Assembly (NCBI GenBank): GCA_017307505.1
Contig: JAFKEE010000023.1
Span: forward strand, 186,001 to 250,000
Reading direction: 5' to 3'
DNA from: Acidobacteriota bacterium
Lineage (GTDB): Bacteria > Acidobacteriota > Terriglobia > Bryobacterales > Bryobacteraceae
DNA: 64,000 bases
The translations under genes and the position numbers were made by a program. Positions 17,385 to 25,947 of the stretch are shown here, in pieces; position 1 is the stretch's first letter, and each line of letters opens with the position of its first letter. The notes under the pieces were generated by a model. It was given only the letters and a program-made list of their open reading frames with translations, had not been told where the DNA came from and made no database searches.

Positions 17385-18602
17385 TCAACTCGCTTCCCGG
17401 TCGCTCCGCGTCGCCGTCGCACGGGATAGAATCGCGCGCCCGGCGCTTCCCACACGTTGCGCCCCACGAACGCCGAGCGCCGCAGTCGCACCCCCGAGCC
17501 AGCCGACCGCGTGCGGGAGGCTCACCGGGCGCCAGTTCCCCATACCCCGGCCACCGCCCCCGCCTGGACCATTCGGCGCCTGCGACCCGCCAGATACCGC
17601 ACCGCCCGTTGCTGGAGTTGGTGCGGGACTTCCGGCAGACGGACTCGACGGCGCGGCCGGTGGCACGCTCGATGATCCAGCGGCTGCGGAGCCGCTCCCG
17701 CCCCCGCTTGCTCCGGCCCCTGACGACACTCGCCCGAAGCCGTCACCGGAACCCGCACCCATCGCGATCGCTGATTGCGCAACGGCTGCGGCGGCACCGA
17801 GTACGGTCAGCATGGTCGTGCCAAGATCACCCTCGACAATTCGCTTCGCCAGGAACGGAATGAGGAGAATGCAGACGGAGAAAAGAATGCTGGCCGCCGC
17901 CAGTAGCACTTCCGCTGCTGCGCCCTGCAAGGCCCCTGCGAAACTACCGGCGCCGGTGATCGCGGCCATGCTGTGGATATTCAATGCCATCGTCAGTCGG
18001 CAGAGAATGCCGTAGAGCAGTCCCCATGCGGAGAAAATCACGAAGTTTACGGCATACCGGCGCGCGAGAGTCCCCACGCCCATTGACGGCATCAAAGCTA
18101 GGACGAGGGGGCCTACGACGTAGAGAATCGTCCCGAATAGAGAGTAGAGGACGGCAAACACCGTGTACGCCACTGGGTACAAGATCATTGCGACAAGTAG
18201 AAGCAGGGCACTCAGCAATCCGGAAAACGCGCCGGTAATGACGTTCAAGAACGTGGTCGAGGTAAGTGCGGTGTTTCGGATCTCCGTCAACCACGCGCCG
18301 AAGACGTCCGTGGGGCCGACGCCGGCCATTGTGTGCGCCATCTGGTTAAACGAGCCGACAACAGACCGAAACACCGAGTCGTACATCGTTCCTCCGTTGG
18401 CGAACAGCAGTCCGAGCGCCAGATACTTCACGGCAGAAACGCCCAGCGCACGTACGTCACCCCCTCTGGTCCACGCCTCGTACGCCGCAAATAGCAGCGA
18501 CGCGAGGAGGATGCCATACGCTACCGTCAGAACGGTGCTCATCAAGCCCGCGGTGGCGATGCCGTTCAGCGCGTTGTTGAACATCTGCTCGAAAAGGAAC
18601 AT
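17385..18602 (-). CDS. VirB6/TrbL-like polytopic membrane protein
   Basis: A 405-residue protein with about seven hydrophobic helices in residues 15-285, followed by a low-complexity tail rich in Gly, Ser, Ala and Pro. VirB6/TrbL proteins form the inner-membrane part of the type IV channel. The central part has the typical long periplasmic loop (T-N-A-L-T-S-T-like region around residue 110) between early and late helices. The position between the VirB5/TrbJ-like pair and VirB8 is the usual gene order. The flexible C-tail is longer than in compact VirB6 proteins. Confidence 0.8.
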   Translation of the reverse strand: MFLFEQMFNNALNGIATAGLMSTVLTVAYGILLASLLFAAYEAWTRGGDVRALGVSAVKYLALGLLFANGGTMYDSVFRSVVGSFNQMAHTMAGVGPTDVFGAWLTEIRNTALTSTTFLNVITGAFSGLLSALLLLVAMILYPVAYTVFAVLYSLFGTILYVVGPLVLALMPSMGVGTLARRYAVNFVIFSAWGLLYGILCRLTMALNIHSMAAITGAGSFAGALQGAAAEVLLAAASILFSVCILLIPFLAKRIVEGDLGTTMLTVLGAAAAVAQSAIAMGAGSGDGFGRVSSGAGASGGGSGSAAAGSSSVPPAAPSSPSAGSPAPTPATGGAVSGGSQAPNGPGGGGGRGMGNWRPVSLPHAVGWLGGATAALGVRGAQRVGSAGRAILSRATATRSDREAS

Positions 18603-18616
18603 CTTGGGCGCTCTTT

Positions 18617-19465
18617 CTAGCGATTCATGTCGGTCAGTTTGTTGCGTGTCTCACGGGTGAACCTGGCGGCCTCCTTGACGCGGGCGCTCTCTCCGGCAAG
18701 TTCGATCGACCGGACCCGCATGAGTTCCGCCATCGCCTGCTGCGTATACGCGTGCGATCGGACCAGCCACGCTCCCGCCTGTGCACCGATCATTTCGGCT
18801 GTACCGGGCGCTGTACTCTGCAGCGCCGACATCATCTGCTCGGCAGCCGCAAGTTCTTGTTCGGCGATCGCGTCAATGGCAATTGACCGTTTCATCGCGG
18901 CTTGCGCTACTGCGTCGGCGCTGTCAATGAGATCACGTTGCGAAGGGTGGGCTTCCGTCGCCGCGGGTAGAGGCGTGTACACCGCCTGGAAGTTGGTGCT
19001 GACCGCCGCGATCTGTCCTGCGTTTCCCGAAAGGATTACGGCCTCAAGCTGGCGAGGATTGGGCAGCGTTGCGCTTCGTACCACGGTGGTCCAGATGCCT
19101 CGAATGCTGTTGTAGATGCCCTGCACTTGTCCGACGAGCGCTCGCGCACTGTTGATGGCCTGCTGCGGATACACGATGTTCCGCTGAAAGTCGAAGATGG
19201 CCCCCATCAATTGTTGAGCAGCGGTCATCGCCGTATTGATCCCCTGGAGAATTGGTCCGATCACATTGCGGAGCGTGTTGTTTACGGTCGTCATGACGCT
19301 GTTTAGCGTGTTCAAACCACTGCTGACGATGTTGATCAAGCCGAAGATGAATCCGAACTGGCCCTCGGCCGGCTGTGGGGCAAACAGGGACAGAAGCACC
19401 AACAGAGCCACAATCCTCGCCTTGTGGAGCATCGAGAGTTTTCTGCATCTGCGAAGTAGTTCCAC
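18617..19465 (-). CDS. VirB5/TrbJ-like periplasmic protein (copy 2)
   Basis: A 282-residue exported helical protein with a signal peptide ending near A-E-G. It has repeated amphipathic helices (N-T-L-N-S-V-M-T-T-V-N-N-T-L) and a conserved C-terminus A-A-R-F-T-R-E-T-R-N-K-L-T-D-M-N-R. The same C-terminal pattern is seen in the next gene, showing a tandem duplication. TrbJ/VirB5 proteins associate with the pilus and help recipient contact. The GTG start has an excellent AGGAGGAA site. It is followed by the VirB6-like gene. Confidence 0.7.
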   Translation of the reverse strand: MELLRRCRKLSMLHKARIVALLVLLSLFAPQPAEGQFGFIFGLINIVSSGLNTLNSVMTTVNNTLRNVIGPILQGINTAMTAAQQLMGAIFDFQRNIVYPQQAINSARALVGQVQGIYNSIRGIWTTVVRSATLPNPRQLEAVILSGNAGQIAAVSTNFQAVYTPLPAATEAHPSQRDLIDSADAVAQAAMKRSIAIDAIAEQELAAAEQMMSALQSTAPGTAEMIGAQAGAWLVRSHAYTQQAMAELMRVRSIELAGESARVKEAARFTRETRNKLTDMNR

Positions 19466-19473
19466 GGTTCCTC

Positions 19474-20340
19474 CTACCGATTCAGTTCCGTTACCTTCGT
19501 GCGGGATTCGCGGGTGAATACCGCGCCGCGTTTGAGCAGCATCGTGTCATGCGCAAGCCGGGCCGCCTCCTGCCGCATTTGCCCAGCGATCATCTTCTGC
19601 ATGTGTGCCTGACTCTGGACAGAGGCGATGTAGGCGGCTGCGGCCACCATCGCGGCCGTGCCGGGAGCCAGCCGTGTCCCTTCGTCTTCGATCGCTTCGG
19701 CCGCCTGCAGGACCCGGTCGGCAGCGGCGTCTCCCATCTTCAGCGTCATCAATTGATCGATCGCCAGCGCATCGTCAACATCGACCAGGTTCCGTTCCTC
19801 CACGTGGACATCGGCTGGCGTGGGAAGCGCTCCGAACGTTTGCTGATAGGCCGTGACCAACTGCGCGTGATCGCCGATCTGCCGATTTCTCATCAGCTCT
19901 TCGAGTCGGGACGGATTCGGAAGCTGCGCGCTGTTCACGCCGATCGAGTAGAGGCTGTTCAACAGACCGCGAAATGTCCCGATAAGCTGCTGCGCCAGTG
20001 CCCGTGCGCGATTGATCTCCGAGATCGGCCAGACGATTTGCTCCCAAAGGTTGCGCAACTGGTCGAGAAAGCTGCGTAGGGCCTGTGCTGCCGACTGGAT
20101 TCCCTCCAGTAGAGGCCGCATGGTGTTGTTGATGAAGCCGAGAATGTTGCTCGCGACTTGGTTCACCGTGTTGAATATCGCGGTGATGCCACCAAACGGA
20201 TTGCCCTGAGCGAGCGCGGGTTGTGGGCCGACCATGGCAAACGCCAATGTCAACACCAGACCGCACACCATTACCTTTGTCGCTCCCGGCTTGCTCGTCA
20301 CAAACAGCAAGGCTGCGGACATCAACAGCAGCATCTTCAT
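19474..20340 (-). CDS. VirB5/TrbJ-like periplasmic protein (copy 1)
   Basis: A 288-residue paralogue of the preceding copy with the same organisation: signal peptide (A-L-A-Q cleavage), N-x-V-x-Q/T helices, a P-N-P-S/R-x-L-E motif in mid-protein and a C-terminus V-F-T-R-E-S-R-T-K-V-T-E-L-N-R. The ATG follows AAGGAG. It lies 8 bases from its copy and downstream of the VirB4 ATPase gene. Two co-expressed but diverged VirB5-like proteins could give a hetero-oligomeric pilus tip or broader recipient range. This is inference. Confidence 0.7.
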   Translation of the reverse strand: MKMLLLMSAALLFVTSKPGATKVMVCGLVLTLAFAMVGPQPALAQGNPFGGITAIFNTVNQVASNILGFINNTMRPLLEGIQSAAQALRSFLDQLRNLWEQIVWPISEINRARALAQQLIGTFRGLLNSLYSIGVNSAQLPNPSRLEELMRNRQIGDHAQLVTAYQQTFGALPTPADVHVEERNLVDVDDALAIDQLMTLKMGDAAADRVLQAAEAIEDEGTRLAPGTAAMVAAAAYIASVQSQAHMQKMIAGQMRQEAARLAHDTMLLKRGAVFTRESRTKVTELNR

Positions 20341-20400
20341 CGCGGCGGCTCCTTTCCTTTTGTCTTTCGAAATGGGCTTGGCTGACGTGAAGTCATAACG

Positions 20401-23079
20401 TCAGACCTTCAGAGCTGCGTAGTTGATCTCGCGGCGGCGGGAACTGGCCTGCTGAACCGCTCCAGAGGTTTCCTCGGGCAAGGGATCGGCGTCCGCCAGT
20501 CCCTGAGGAAACGATTCCGCAAGGTCCTGATAAACCTCCACCAGCGGACGCTGGCGATTCTTGTCCAGTCCCAGGAAGTACGCGCGATAGGCACGCTCCC
20601 GCGGATAGGTCGTCGCCACCCAATAGTCCAGAGGGGTGGGAACCAGCCGAACTGTCTGCGTCGTTTCGGACTTCTCGCCCAAGACCAGCAGTACTTCTGC
20701 GCTCCGTCCCTTCCGAGGCGCCGAGAAACGCTTGATCTCGTTGAGGGCAACCTCGTTCAGCGCCAGATGTTCAACCAGGGGGCTGACATCGCCCGGCTGC
20801 TGTCCGATTACTTTGACCGAAGCGTTCCGTAGGATGCCTGCCCCGTGCTCTTTGGGCTTCTGTTTGGTCCCTACGAAGTCTTCCAGCGTTTGTGAAATGC
20901 CCCATACACTCGCACCCCGCTTGCGGGCGGTTCTAAAGAGCTGCACGACGCAATCCGCGAGCACTGGGGACTCGAGAAGAGCCCAGCATTCATCCAGGAC
21001 AGTAATCGAAGGAGCGCCCGATTTCCCGGACGCGCGTTCGGACATCGCCTGGGCGATCAGCATGCTCATGGCTGTTTCAAGCCTGGGGTCCGAGCTCAAG
21101 CCCTCGATGTTGAAGAAGAGCCAGTTGGCGTCTGTACGAATCGTCGTATGGCGGTCGAATAGCTTCGAGTAGACTCCCTTTTCTCCCGTCCATTGCCGCA
21201 ATGCCACGGCGGCCAGTTGCGCCAGTTGCCGGATATGCTCGATCCGCTCCTCGTCGGTCCACGTGGAGAGTTCGTTCCTGAGATCGATGTACGTGGGCGT
21301 CTTGTTATCGGCGCGGACCGACGACCGCTTGTACACTTTCGCGATCGCCTCGGACAGGATGTTGTCGAGCAGCGACGTATCGGACTGACCTAGATCGCCG
21401 ATCATGTGTCTGGTCAGGTTCTTGAGGAACGCGATTTTGTCCTTCGTTGGCTGTACTTCGCCGCGCGGCAGATCCCAAGGATTTAGTGTTTCCGTGCCTT
21501 CGAGATCGACTTCGATCACGCGGCCGCCCATCAGTTCCACTAGCGGCCGGTACGAGTCGCCGCGCTCCACAATCGAGATCAATGGGTTGGCGCGCGCCAT
21601 CATCAGCAGGAACATCTGGGCCATGAACGTCTTTCCGCCGCCAGACTTTGCCATGAACAGCATGTTTGCGTCGCCCATCGAGGGGTCGTATGGAGAAAAG
21701 GGAATCAACTGCCGGTAAGGCGTCTCCAGAAGCATCAATGGGGATTGCCGTGTGCCTTGCCATGGCGTTTCAATCGGCAGCAGATCCGCACCGTGCAACG
21801 TGAGGCAACTGAGTTCCCGTTTGCTCTCACGCGCCAGTCCCGGAAGAGAGCCGATGAAAAGCCGCCGCTGGGCGAGCGATTCCGGAATCGCCCGGGCGCC
21901 GTTCATCCGCGTGACGGCATGGATGACGCGCTGGCGCCGGTCGCTCAGCGTCCGTCGAGCCTCTTCAAGATCTGTCCGGCTCACGATTGGCTTGGAGGTG
22001 CGGATCGCGATCACCATGGAGTAGTCACAGACCTTGAGAGAGGATGAAATCACCGCCTGAAGGACTTCCTGCAACTGGCTCTGCGCGACCTGAGCCTCGA
22101 CGTTGATCTTGAAGACGCCGTGCGAGTCTCGCTGGGCGGCCTGCATTCTCCGAAGGCGTCCCTTGAAGTGCTCCAGGATCTTCGTCTGGTCTGGAATCGA
22201 GATCTCGGCATTCACAACGATGGGGAAGTCGAGTACGAGTAGTTCGCGCAGTATTCCTGGGAACGTGCCATCCGGCAGGTCCTTCATGCTGACGAATGTG
22301 TAGAGCAGCCCGCCGGCCTGAAGGTAGTTCTCCTGCTCGTCCTCGATGCTGGTGTTGGTGATCTGGCTCCGGGCACTCTTGTAAGCGAGCGAGTATTCGG
22401 TCCGCCGCAGCGGGCTGCGATCATCGAAGACCGGATTCAGGGCACGCTTCGCTTCAAGGAACATCTCGTCATCGCTCATGCGCCGGACATCCATCCCTGT
22501 GGCCACCAAAGTTTGTTCCACACCAGCGAGCAGACTCCCGAACTCGGAGAGCAAGTCCTCATGCTCACGGCGAGCGCGCTCAATACACTTGTGAGCGGAC
22601 AAGCTGAACAGTGGACGCTTCTTTCCCTGAAGCTTCTCGGCGAGCTCGTGATGGATGCGCGGGTTCCAAATGAAGTATGCGTGGAGCAGATGGCGCAGAT
22701 ACTGGCCGTGCGACTCGTTGAGATCCCATCGCCGCATACGCTGCCGATCGATGATTTGAAGCACGTGGTTATCGTTTCGATTCAGTTGCGGATACGCCCG
22801 CCGAACGTCGCCGATGCCTTCGGTGATCTCGAATCTCATCTGGAGCCGCATGGAGCGCTCTGGAAGTGACCGGATTAAAGCCTCCAGGGCGTGCTTGGAG
22901 CGGTTCCGCATGTCATCGTCGTGATAGTAGCTATTGAGGCCCGCGAGTTCGTACCCGGCGACCAGGCTTCCATCGATCTGCACCATCACTCCATCCAGGT
23001 ACTCGCGGACCGGAAGTAGTTCGCAAAGCGCGGGCTTGCGCAGAGACTCAAAATGCTTGGCAGTTGTAAGGGGCGTCAT
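20401..23079 (-). CDS. VirB4/TrbE-like conjugation ATPase
   Basis: An 892-residue ATPase that powers pilus biogenesis and substrate transfer. The N-terminal VirB4 domain (about 1-420) precedes the motor domain with Walker A A-K-S-G-G-G-K-T (477-484), Walker B I-T-V-L-D-E-C-W near residue 690 and the C-terminal R-x-G-A-S-V-W-G-I-S-Q-T-L-E-D-F segment typical of the family. The length is usual for VirB4. The start was chosen at the ATG that overlaps the VirB3-like stop by one base (TGATG). A longer open frame upstream is noise. It is the most conserved T4SS marker in the window. Confidence 0.92.
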   Translation of the reverse strand: MTPLTTAKHFESLRKPALCELLPVREYLDGVMVQIDGSLVAGYELAGLNSYYHDDDMRNRSKHALEALIRSLPERSMRLQMRFEITEGIGDVRRAYPQLNRNDNHVLQIIDRQRMRRWDLNESHGQYLRHLLHAYFIWNPRIHHELAEKLQGKKRPLFSLSAHKCIERARREHEDLLSEFGSLLAGVEQTLVATGMDVRRMSDDEMFLEAKRALNPVFDDRSPLRRTEYSLAYKSARSQITNTSIEDEQENYLQAGGLLYTFVSMKDLPDGTFPGILRELLVLDFPIVVNAEISIPDQTKILEHFKGRLRRMQAAQRDSHGVFKINVEAQVAQSQLQEVLQAVISSSLKVCDYSMVIAIRTSKPIVSRTDLEEARRTLSDRRQRVIHAVTRMNGARAIPESLAQRRLFIGSLPGLARESKRELSCLTLHGADLLPIETPWQGTRQSPLMLLETPYRQLIPFSPYDPSMGDANMLFMAKSGGGKTFMAQMFLLMMARANPLISIVERGDSYRPLVELMGGRVIEVDLEGTETLNPWDLPRGEVQPTKDKIAFLKNLTRHMIGDLGQSDTSLLDNILSEAIAKVYKRSSVRADNKTPTYIDLRNELSTWTDEERIEHIRQLAQLAAVALRQWTGEKGVYSKLFDRHTTIRTDANWLFFNIEGLSSDPRLETAMSMLIAQAMSERASGKSGAPSITVLDECWALLESPVLADCVVQLFRTARKRGASVWGISQTLEDFVGTKQKPKEHGAGILRNASVKVIGQQPGDVSPLVEHLALNEVALNEIKRFSAPRKGRSAEVLLVLGEKSETTQTVRLVPTPLDYWVATTYPRERAYRAYFLGLDKNRQRPLVEVYQDLAESFPQGLADADPLPEETSGAVQQASSRRREINYAALKV

Positions 23080-23405
23080 CACCTCAGAAACTCCTCTGTC
23101 AGTTCGTGGTCTGGTTCCAGCCCGCAATAGATGTGAGGCTTGGCGTGCCACACGATCAGATCGCGGAGATAGCCGCGAGGCTTGCCGTACTTGAAGAGCA
23201 TCAACACCGGGACGGCAACGACCGGCACGACGTACTGAAGAATGATGTTGAGCGGGATGCCATAAAGCTCCCTTCCCAGAAAGCGGCCGCCGATGTTCAT
23301 GACGGCGGCGAGGCCAATCACAATGAACAGGTCCTCGAATTCCAGGTAGAAGAACGTCACCCGCTGATGAAGATTGCGATGTACCGGCGTCACTTCGAGT
23401 GCCAT
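23079..23405 (-). CDS. VirB3/TrbD-like inner-membrane protein
   Basis: A 108-residue protein with the VirB3 layout: a short N-terminus (P-V-H-R-N-L-H-Q-R-V-T-F-F), two closely spaced hydrophobic helices (about 28-45 and 60-80) and a cytoplasmic tail (Y-G-K-P-R-G-Y-L-R-D). It lies immediately before VirB4, its usual functional partner, and overlaps that start. The long open frame running into it from upstream is not coding in this frame, since two other membrane protein genes occupy the same DNA. Confidence 0.75.
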   Translation of the reverse strand: MALEVTPVHRNLHQRVTFFYLEFEDLFIVIGLAAVMNIGGRFLGRELYGIPLNIILQYVVPVVAVPVLMLFKYGKPRGYLRDLIVWHAKPHIYCGLEPDHELTEEFLR

Positions 23406-23413
23406 TGGTCCCC

Positions 23414-23869
23414 CTAGCTGACTCCCCCACCACCTTGCGCGACGAAGAACTCGGCCAGCCTGAGTGCTCCGGAAAGCCCAAAGCAAACCAGCGCCGAGAG
23501 AAGATGCCGCGCCCAGGGAGCACCGGGATAGATACGGAATCCCATGCCGCCGTAGTGCAAGATTCCCATGACGATCTGCAGCACACCGTAGAGCGGAAGA
23601 AAAACATTCGCGGACCAGTTCACCAGTCCCAGCAGCGTTACCCACACGGCATCCGGATCGTTCCAGGCTCGTTGTTGCGAAAACGTCTCTATAGCGCGAA
23701 GGATTCCCGAAACCATCAATGCCGCGAAGCCGGCATACAACGAGTACTGAAATGGAGCTTGGCGCGAGAAGCGAAGTACGGAAATCACGAAGAAGATCCC
23801 CGCCAGCGTCGGCATGATGACGTTGGCGAACCAGTTCGTGAGATTCGTGAGTCCAGTCAGAAAATCCAC
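23414..23869 (-). CDS. Internally duplicated VirB2-like membrane protein
   Basis: A 151-residue protein with four hydrophobic helices arranged as two similar halves. The first half has N-W-F-A-N-V-I-M-P and later S-G-I-L-R-A-I-E-T-F. The second half has N-W-S-A-N-V-F-L-P and L-S-G-A-L-R-L-A-E-F-F, ending in Q-G-G-G-G-V-S. The separate pilin-like gene at 24.6-25.0 kb has one such unit with the identical G-G-G-G-V-S end. So this looks like a fusion of two VirB2/TrbC-type units without a cleavable signal. It may serve as a pilus-base or inner-membrane adaptor. Confidence 0.68.
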   Translation of the reverse strand: MDFLTGLTNLTNWFANVIMPTLAGIFFVISVLRFSRQAPFQYSLYAGFAALMVSGILRAIETFSQQRAWNDPDAVWVTLLGLVNWSANVFLPLYGVLQIVMGILHYGGMGFRIYPGAPWARHLLSALVCFGLSGALRLAEFFVAQGGGGVS

Positions 23870-23884
23870 ATGGCCTCCAGTGCG

Positions 23885-24547
23885 CTACATCATCCGGTTG
23901 ATCAGTATCCAGAGAGCGCTCACTGTCAGAAATCCCCCGGCGCACATCGCCAGACGGAGGTATCCTGGCCGGTTGAACGCAAACTGCACAATCGCGCCGC
24001 AGATCGCCAGGCCCGCAGCGATGGGCATGATTCGGCTGGCGAGATAGGTCCACATCGATTCGAGGCCGAGCGCCACGGAGAATCGGTTTCCGGTTGGCGT
24101 CCAGGCGTCGAGGAGCGCGTGTGTGCTGGAGATGGCCAACAGGAATATGGCGCTGAGAATCGAAGGCAACGGGCCGGCGCCGCTCGCCGTATCCAGAACC
24201 GCGCGCACCACGAAGTACGCCGCAGCCACAGGTGCAATTCGGGCGACGACGAAGGACATCACGAAGTTGGAAACGTCTTGCTGAAAACCAGCCAACCACG
24301 GCGTTCCGATCGCAAACCCGGGAGGAAAGAATACAGGCACGCCGAAGAACTGAAACCACGTGAGCGTCGGCTCCAGCCCGAGAAAGATCACCGCCCAGAG
24401 CATCCATTTCGAGAAGCCACCGCCAACCCAGAACACGGTCCCGCCTTCTCTGCGGAGCGCGATGCCGGCATTGAGCAGGCACACGAACGCCGCGGGACCG
24501 GTCAGCAGCAGTAGCACGCGCGCAATGTCGTACAGAAGCGGTGGCAT
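23885..24547 (-). CDS. Polytopic membrane protein with VirB2-like C-terminal hairpin
   Basis: A 220-residue protein with about six transmembrane helices. The last two (R-I-M-P-I-A-A-G-L-A-I-C-G and A-G-G-F-L-T-V-S-A-L-W) resemble the two-helix hairpin of the neighbouring pilin-like proteins, suggesting common descent with an added N-terminal membrane part. It lies between the pilin-like gene and the duplicated pilin-like gene. No other family was recognised; it is probably part of the channel or pilus assembly platform. Confidence 0.6.
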   Translation of the reverse strand: MPPLLYDIARVLLLLTGPAAFVCLLNAGIALRREGGTVFWVGGGFSKWMLWAVIFLGLEPTLTWFQFFGVPVFFPPGFAIGTPWLAGFQQDVSNFVMSFVVARIAPVAAAYFVVRAVLDTASGAGPLPSILSAIFLLAISSTHALLDAWTPTGNRFSVALGLESMWTYLASRIMPIAAGLAICGAIVQFAFNRPGYLRLAMCAGGFLTVSALWILINRMM

Positions 24548-24624
24548 AGGGATTCATCCTTGGTCTTGAGGGCGCCGGCGGACGGCACGCCGGCGCTCTC
24601 GGAGTCTGATCGTTCCTGGGTTGG

Positions 24625-24990
24625 TTACGAGACACCGCCGCCGCCCTGGTTGATCCAGAACTCGAGCAGGCGTGTGACGCCAGAGACCGCCAGGCATCCC
24701 AAGGCCGTTACGACGTATCGCATGGCCCCGCGTCCGGCGATGTAGGCAACCAATCCGCCAGCGATGGCAAGGGCGGCGCCAACGGGAGCGATGACGTTGC
24801 CGATCCAGTTCACCAGATTCAAGAACGCGCCTTCCGGCTGCGCCCCCGTTTGTCCCTGCACCGCTACGTTCGTTTGTGGCGCGGCGCCCAGGTTCTGCGC
24901 AACGAGGATCACGTTCGTCGTTGCGATGAAGAAGAGAACTGCGGCGAGCAACAGAGCCGCCCGACGCCTAGTTCCCGATGCGTTTTGCAT
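24625..24990 (-). CDS. VirB2/TrbC-like pilin candidate
   Basis: A 121-residue protein with a basic N-terminus and signal sequence (cleavage region near L-V-A-Q). A short polar stretch follows, then two hydrophobic helices separated by G-R-G-A-M-R, ending in W-I-N-Q-G-G-G-G-V-S. Size and layout fit VirB2/TrbC major pilins. The ATG has a strong CAGGAGGT site; upstream in-frame sequence lacks one. Two other proteins downstream share the N-W-x-x-N-V-x-x-P motif, so the element has a small pilin-like family. Confidence 0.72.
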   Translation of the reverse strand: MQNASGTRRRAALLLAAVLFFIATTNVILVAQNLGAAPQTNVAVQGQTGAQPEGAFLNLVNWIGNVIAPVGAALAIAGGLVAYIAGRGAMRYVVTALGCLAVSGVTRLLEFWINQGGGGVS

Positions 24991-25172
24991 TGAGATGTAC
25001 CTCCTGAATCGAGTTGGTGGCCGAGCGCGACGCTCAAGCACAGGAGGAATGTACAGCAGGTTCAGAAAATGCCAAAACGAGTTGTGGGATTCGCAGGGAA
25101 GGCGAGCGAATGAAGAGGAACGTTTATTGAGTCGACCAGCGACGGCGGAATTTGAGTACGGCGGGACCGGAG

Positions 25173-25856
25173 CTATTCCGCGTCATCCGGAACCTTCATC
25201 AGCTTCCCTAAATCGCGGCCACCGCGAATGAGCTGAAGGTTAGGTCTGCCGGACGGCTCGATGTTGGCCGTTCGATCAATGTCTTCGCTTGCGTTCCTGA
25301 ATATATCGGATGGGCGCTCCGTAGTAGCGCTGGCGGTCTGGCCGTTGCTCGCAACTGTCGCGGCTCGCCCTGGATCGCGAAAACTCGCCAATACCCAGAT
25401 CGATAAAGCGATCCAGATCGCGATGCCACACCATCCAGCGATCCTCCCATACGGGTCCACCACACCCGGATACGTGGCTTTCGCAAGATCGTAGAACGCG
25501 GCCAGATTTGTCATCGTGAAAACCATCGCCAGCGCCCTGGCGACCGCCAATGGGATGCGCGGCGTTGGTTTCGGAAGAAGGAAGATCGTTGCCCACGCGG
25601 TGATGAGGGTAAGGGGATGGTCGGTCCTGACGCCAGCCAGGGAAAGGACGGCTCCCTGGCCAATAATCAACAGACAGGAAGCGACGCAGCGGTACACCCA
25701 TGCGGATCGTTCGGCTCGAGACGCCGCCTTCGCCTGGCGCACAAGGTGGTCAGCTTCTCTGCCGATGCCGATGAAACCCGCCCGGATAGACAATCCGATC
25801 CACTGGGCGAAACCAGCGTCGAATGGTCCGAAACCGAAGACACGCGGCATTGGCAA
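25173..25856 (-). CDS. Membrane protein of the transfer operon
   Basis: A 227-residue protein. The N-terminal region is soluble, with a basic A-S-R-A-E-R-S-A-W stretch. Four hydrophobic helices span residues 50-165, and the tail is polar and basic (N-L-Q-L-I-R-G-G-R-D). It lies between VirB10- and VirB2-like genes in the same direction. It matches no named T4SS subunit that I recognise but is likely an inner-membrane accessory component. Confidence 0.5.
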   Translation of the reverse strand: MPMPRVFGFGPFDAGFAQWIGLSIRAGFIGIGREADHLVRQAKAASRAERSAWVYRCVASCLLIIGQGAVLSLAGVRTDHPLTLITAWATIFLLPKPTPRIPLAVARALAMVFTMTNLAAFYDLAKATYPGVVDPYGRIAGWCGIAIWIALSIWVLASFRDPGRAATVASNGQTASATTERPSDIFRNASEDIDRTANIEPSGRPNLQLIRGGRDLGKLMKVPDDAE

Positions 25857-25947
25857 AACTCCGGCCGAGCATCTTCAGAGTAGCCGATTCCGCCGCGTAT
25901 CGAAAGCCCGCGCACCGTTGCCTATGGCCCCTCAAAACCCGGAAGCC

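Noticed and set aside
23080-23607. N-terminal extension of the VirB4 gene
   Set aside because: The extension has no VirB4 similarity and covers the VirB3-like gene; the coupled ATG at 23079 is preferred.
23406-24635. Upstream extension of the VirB3-like frame to 518 codons
   Set aside because: The extension covers two membrane protein genes in another frame and has shadow-like composition; only the last 108 codons look native.
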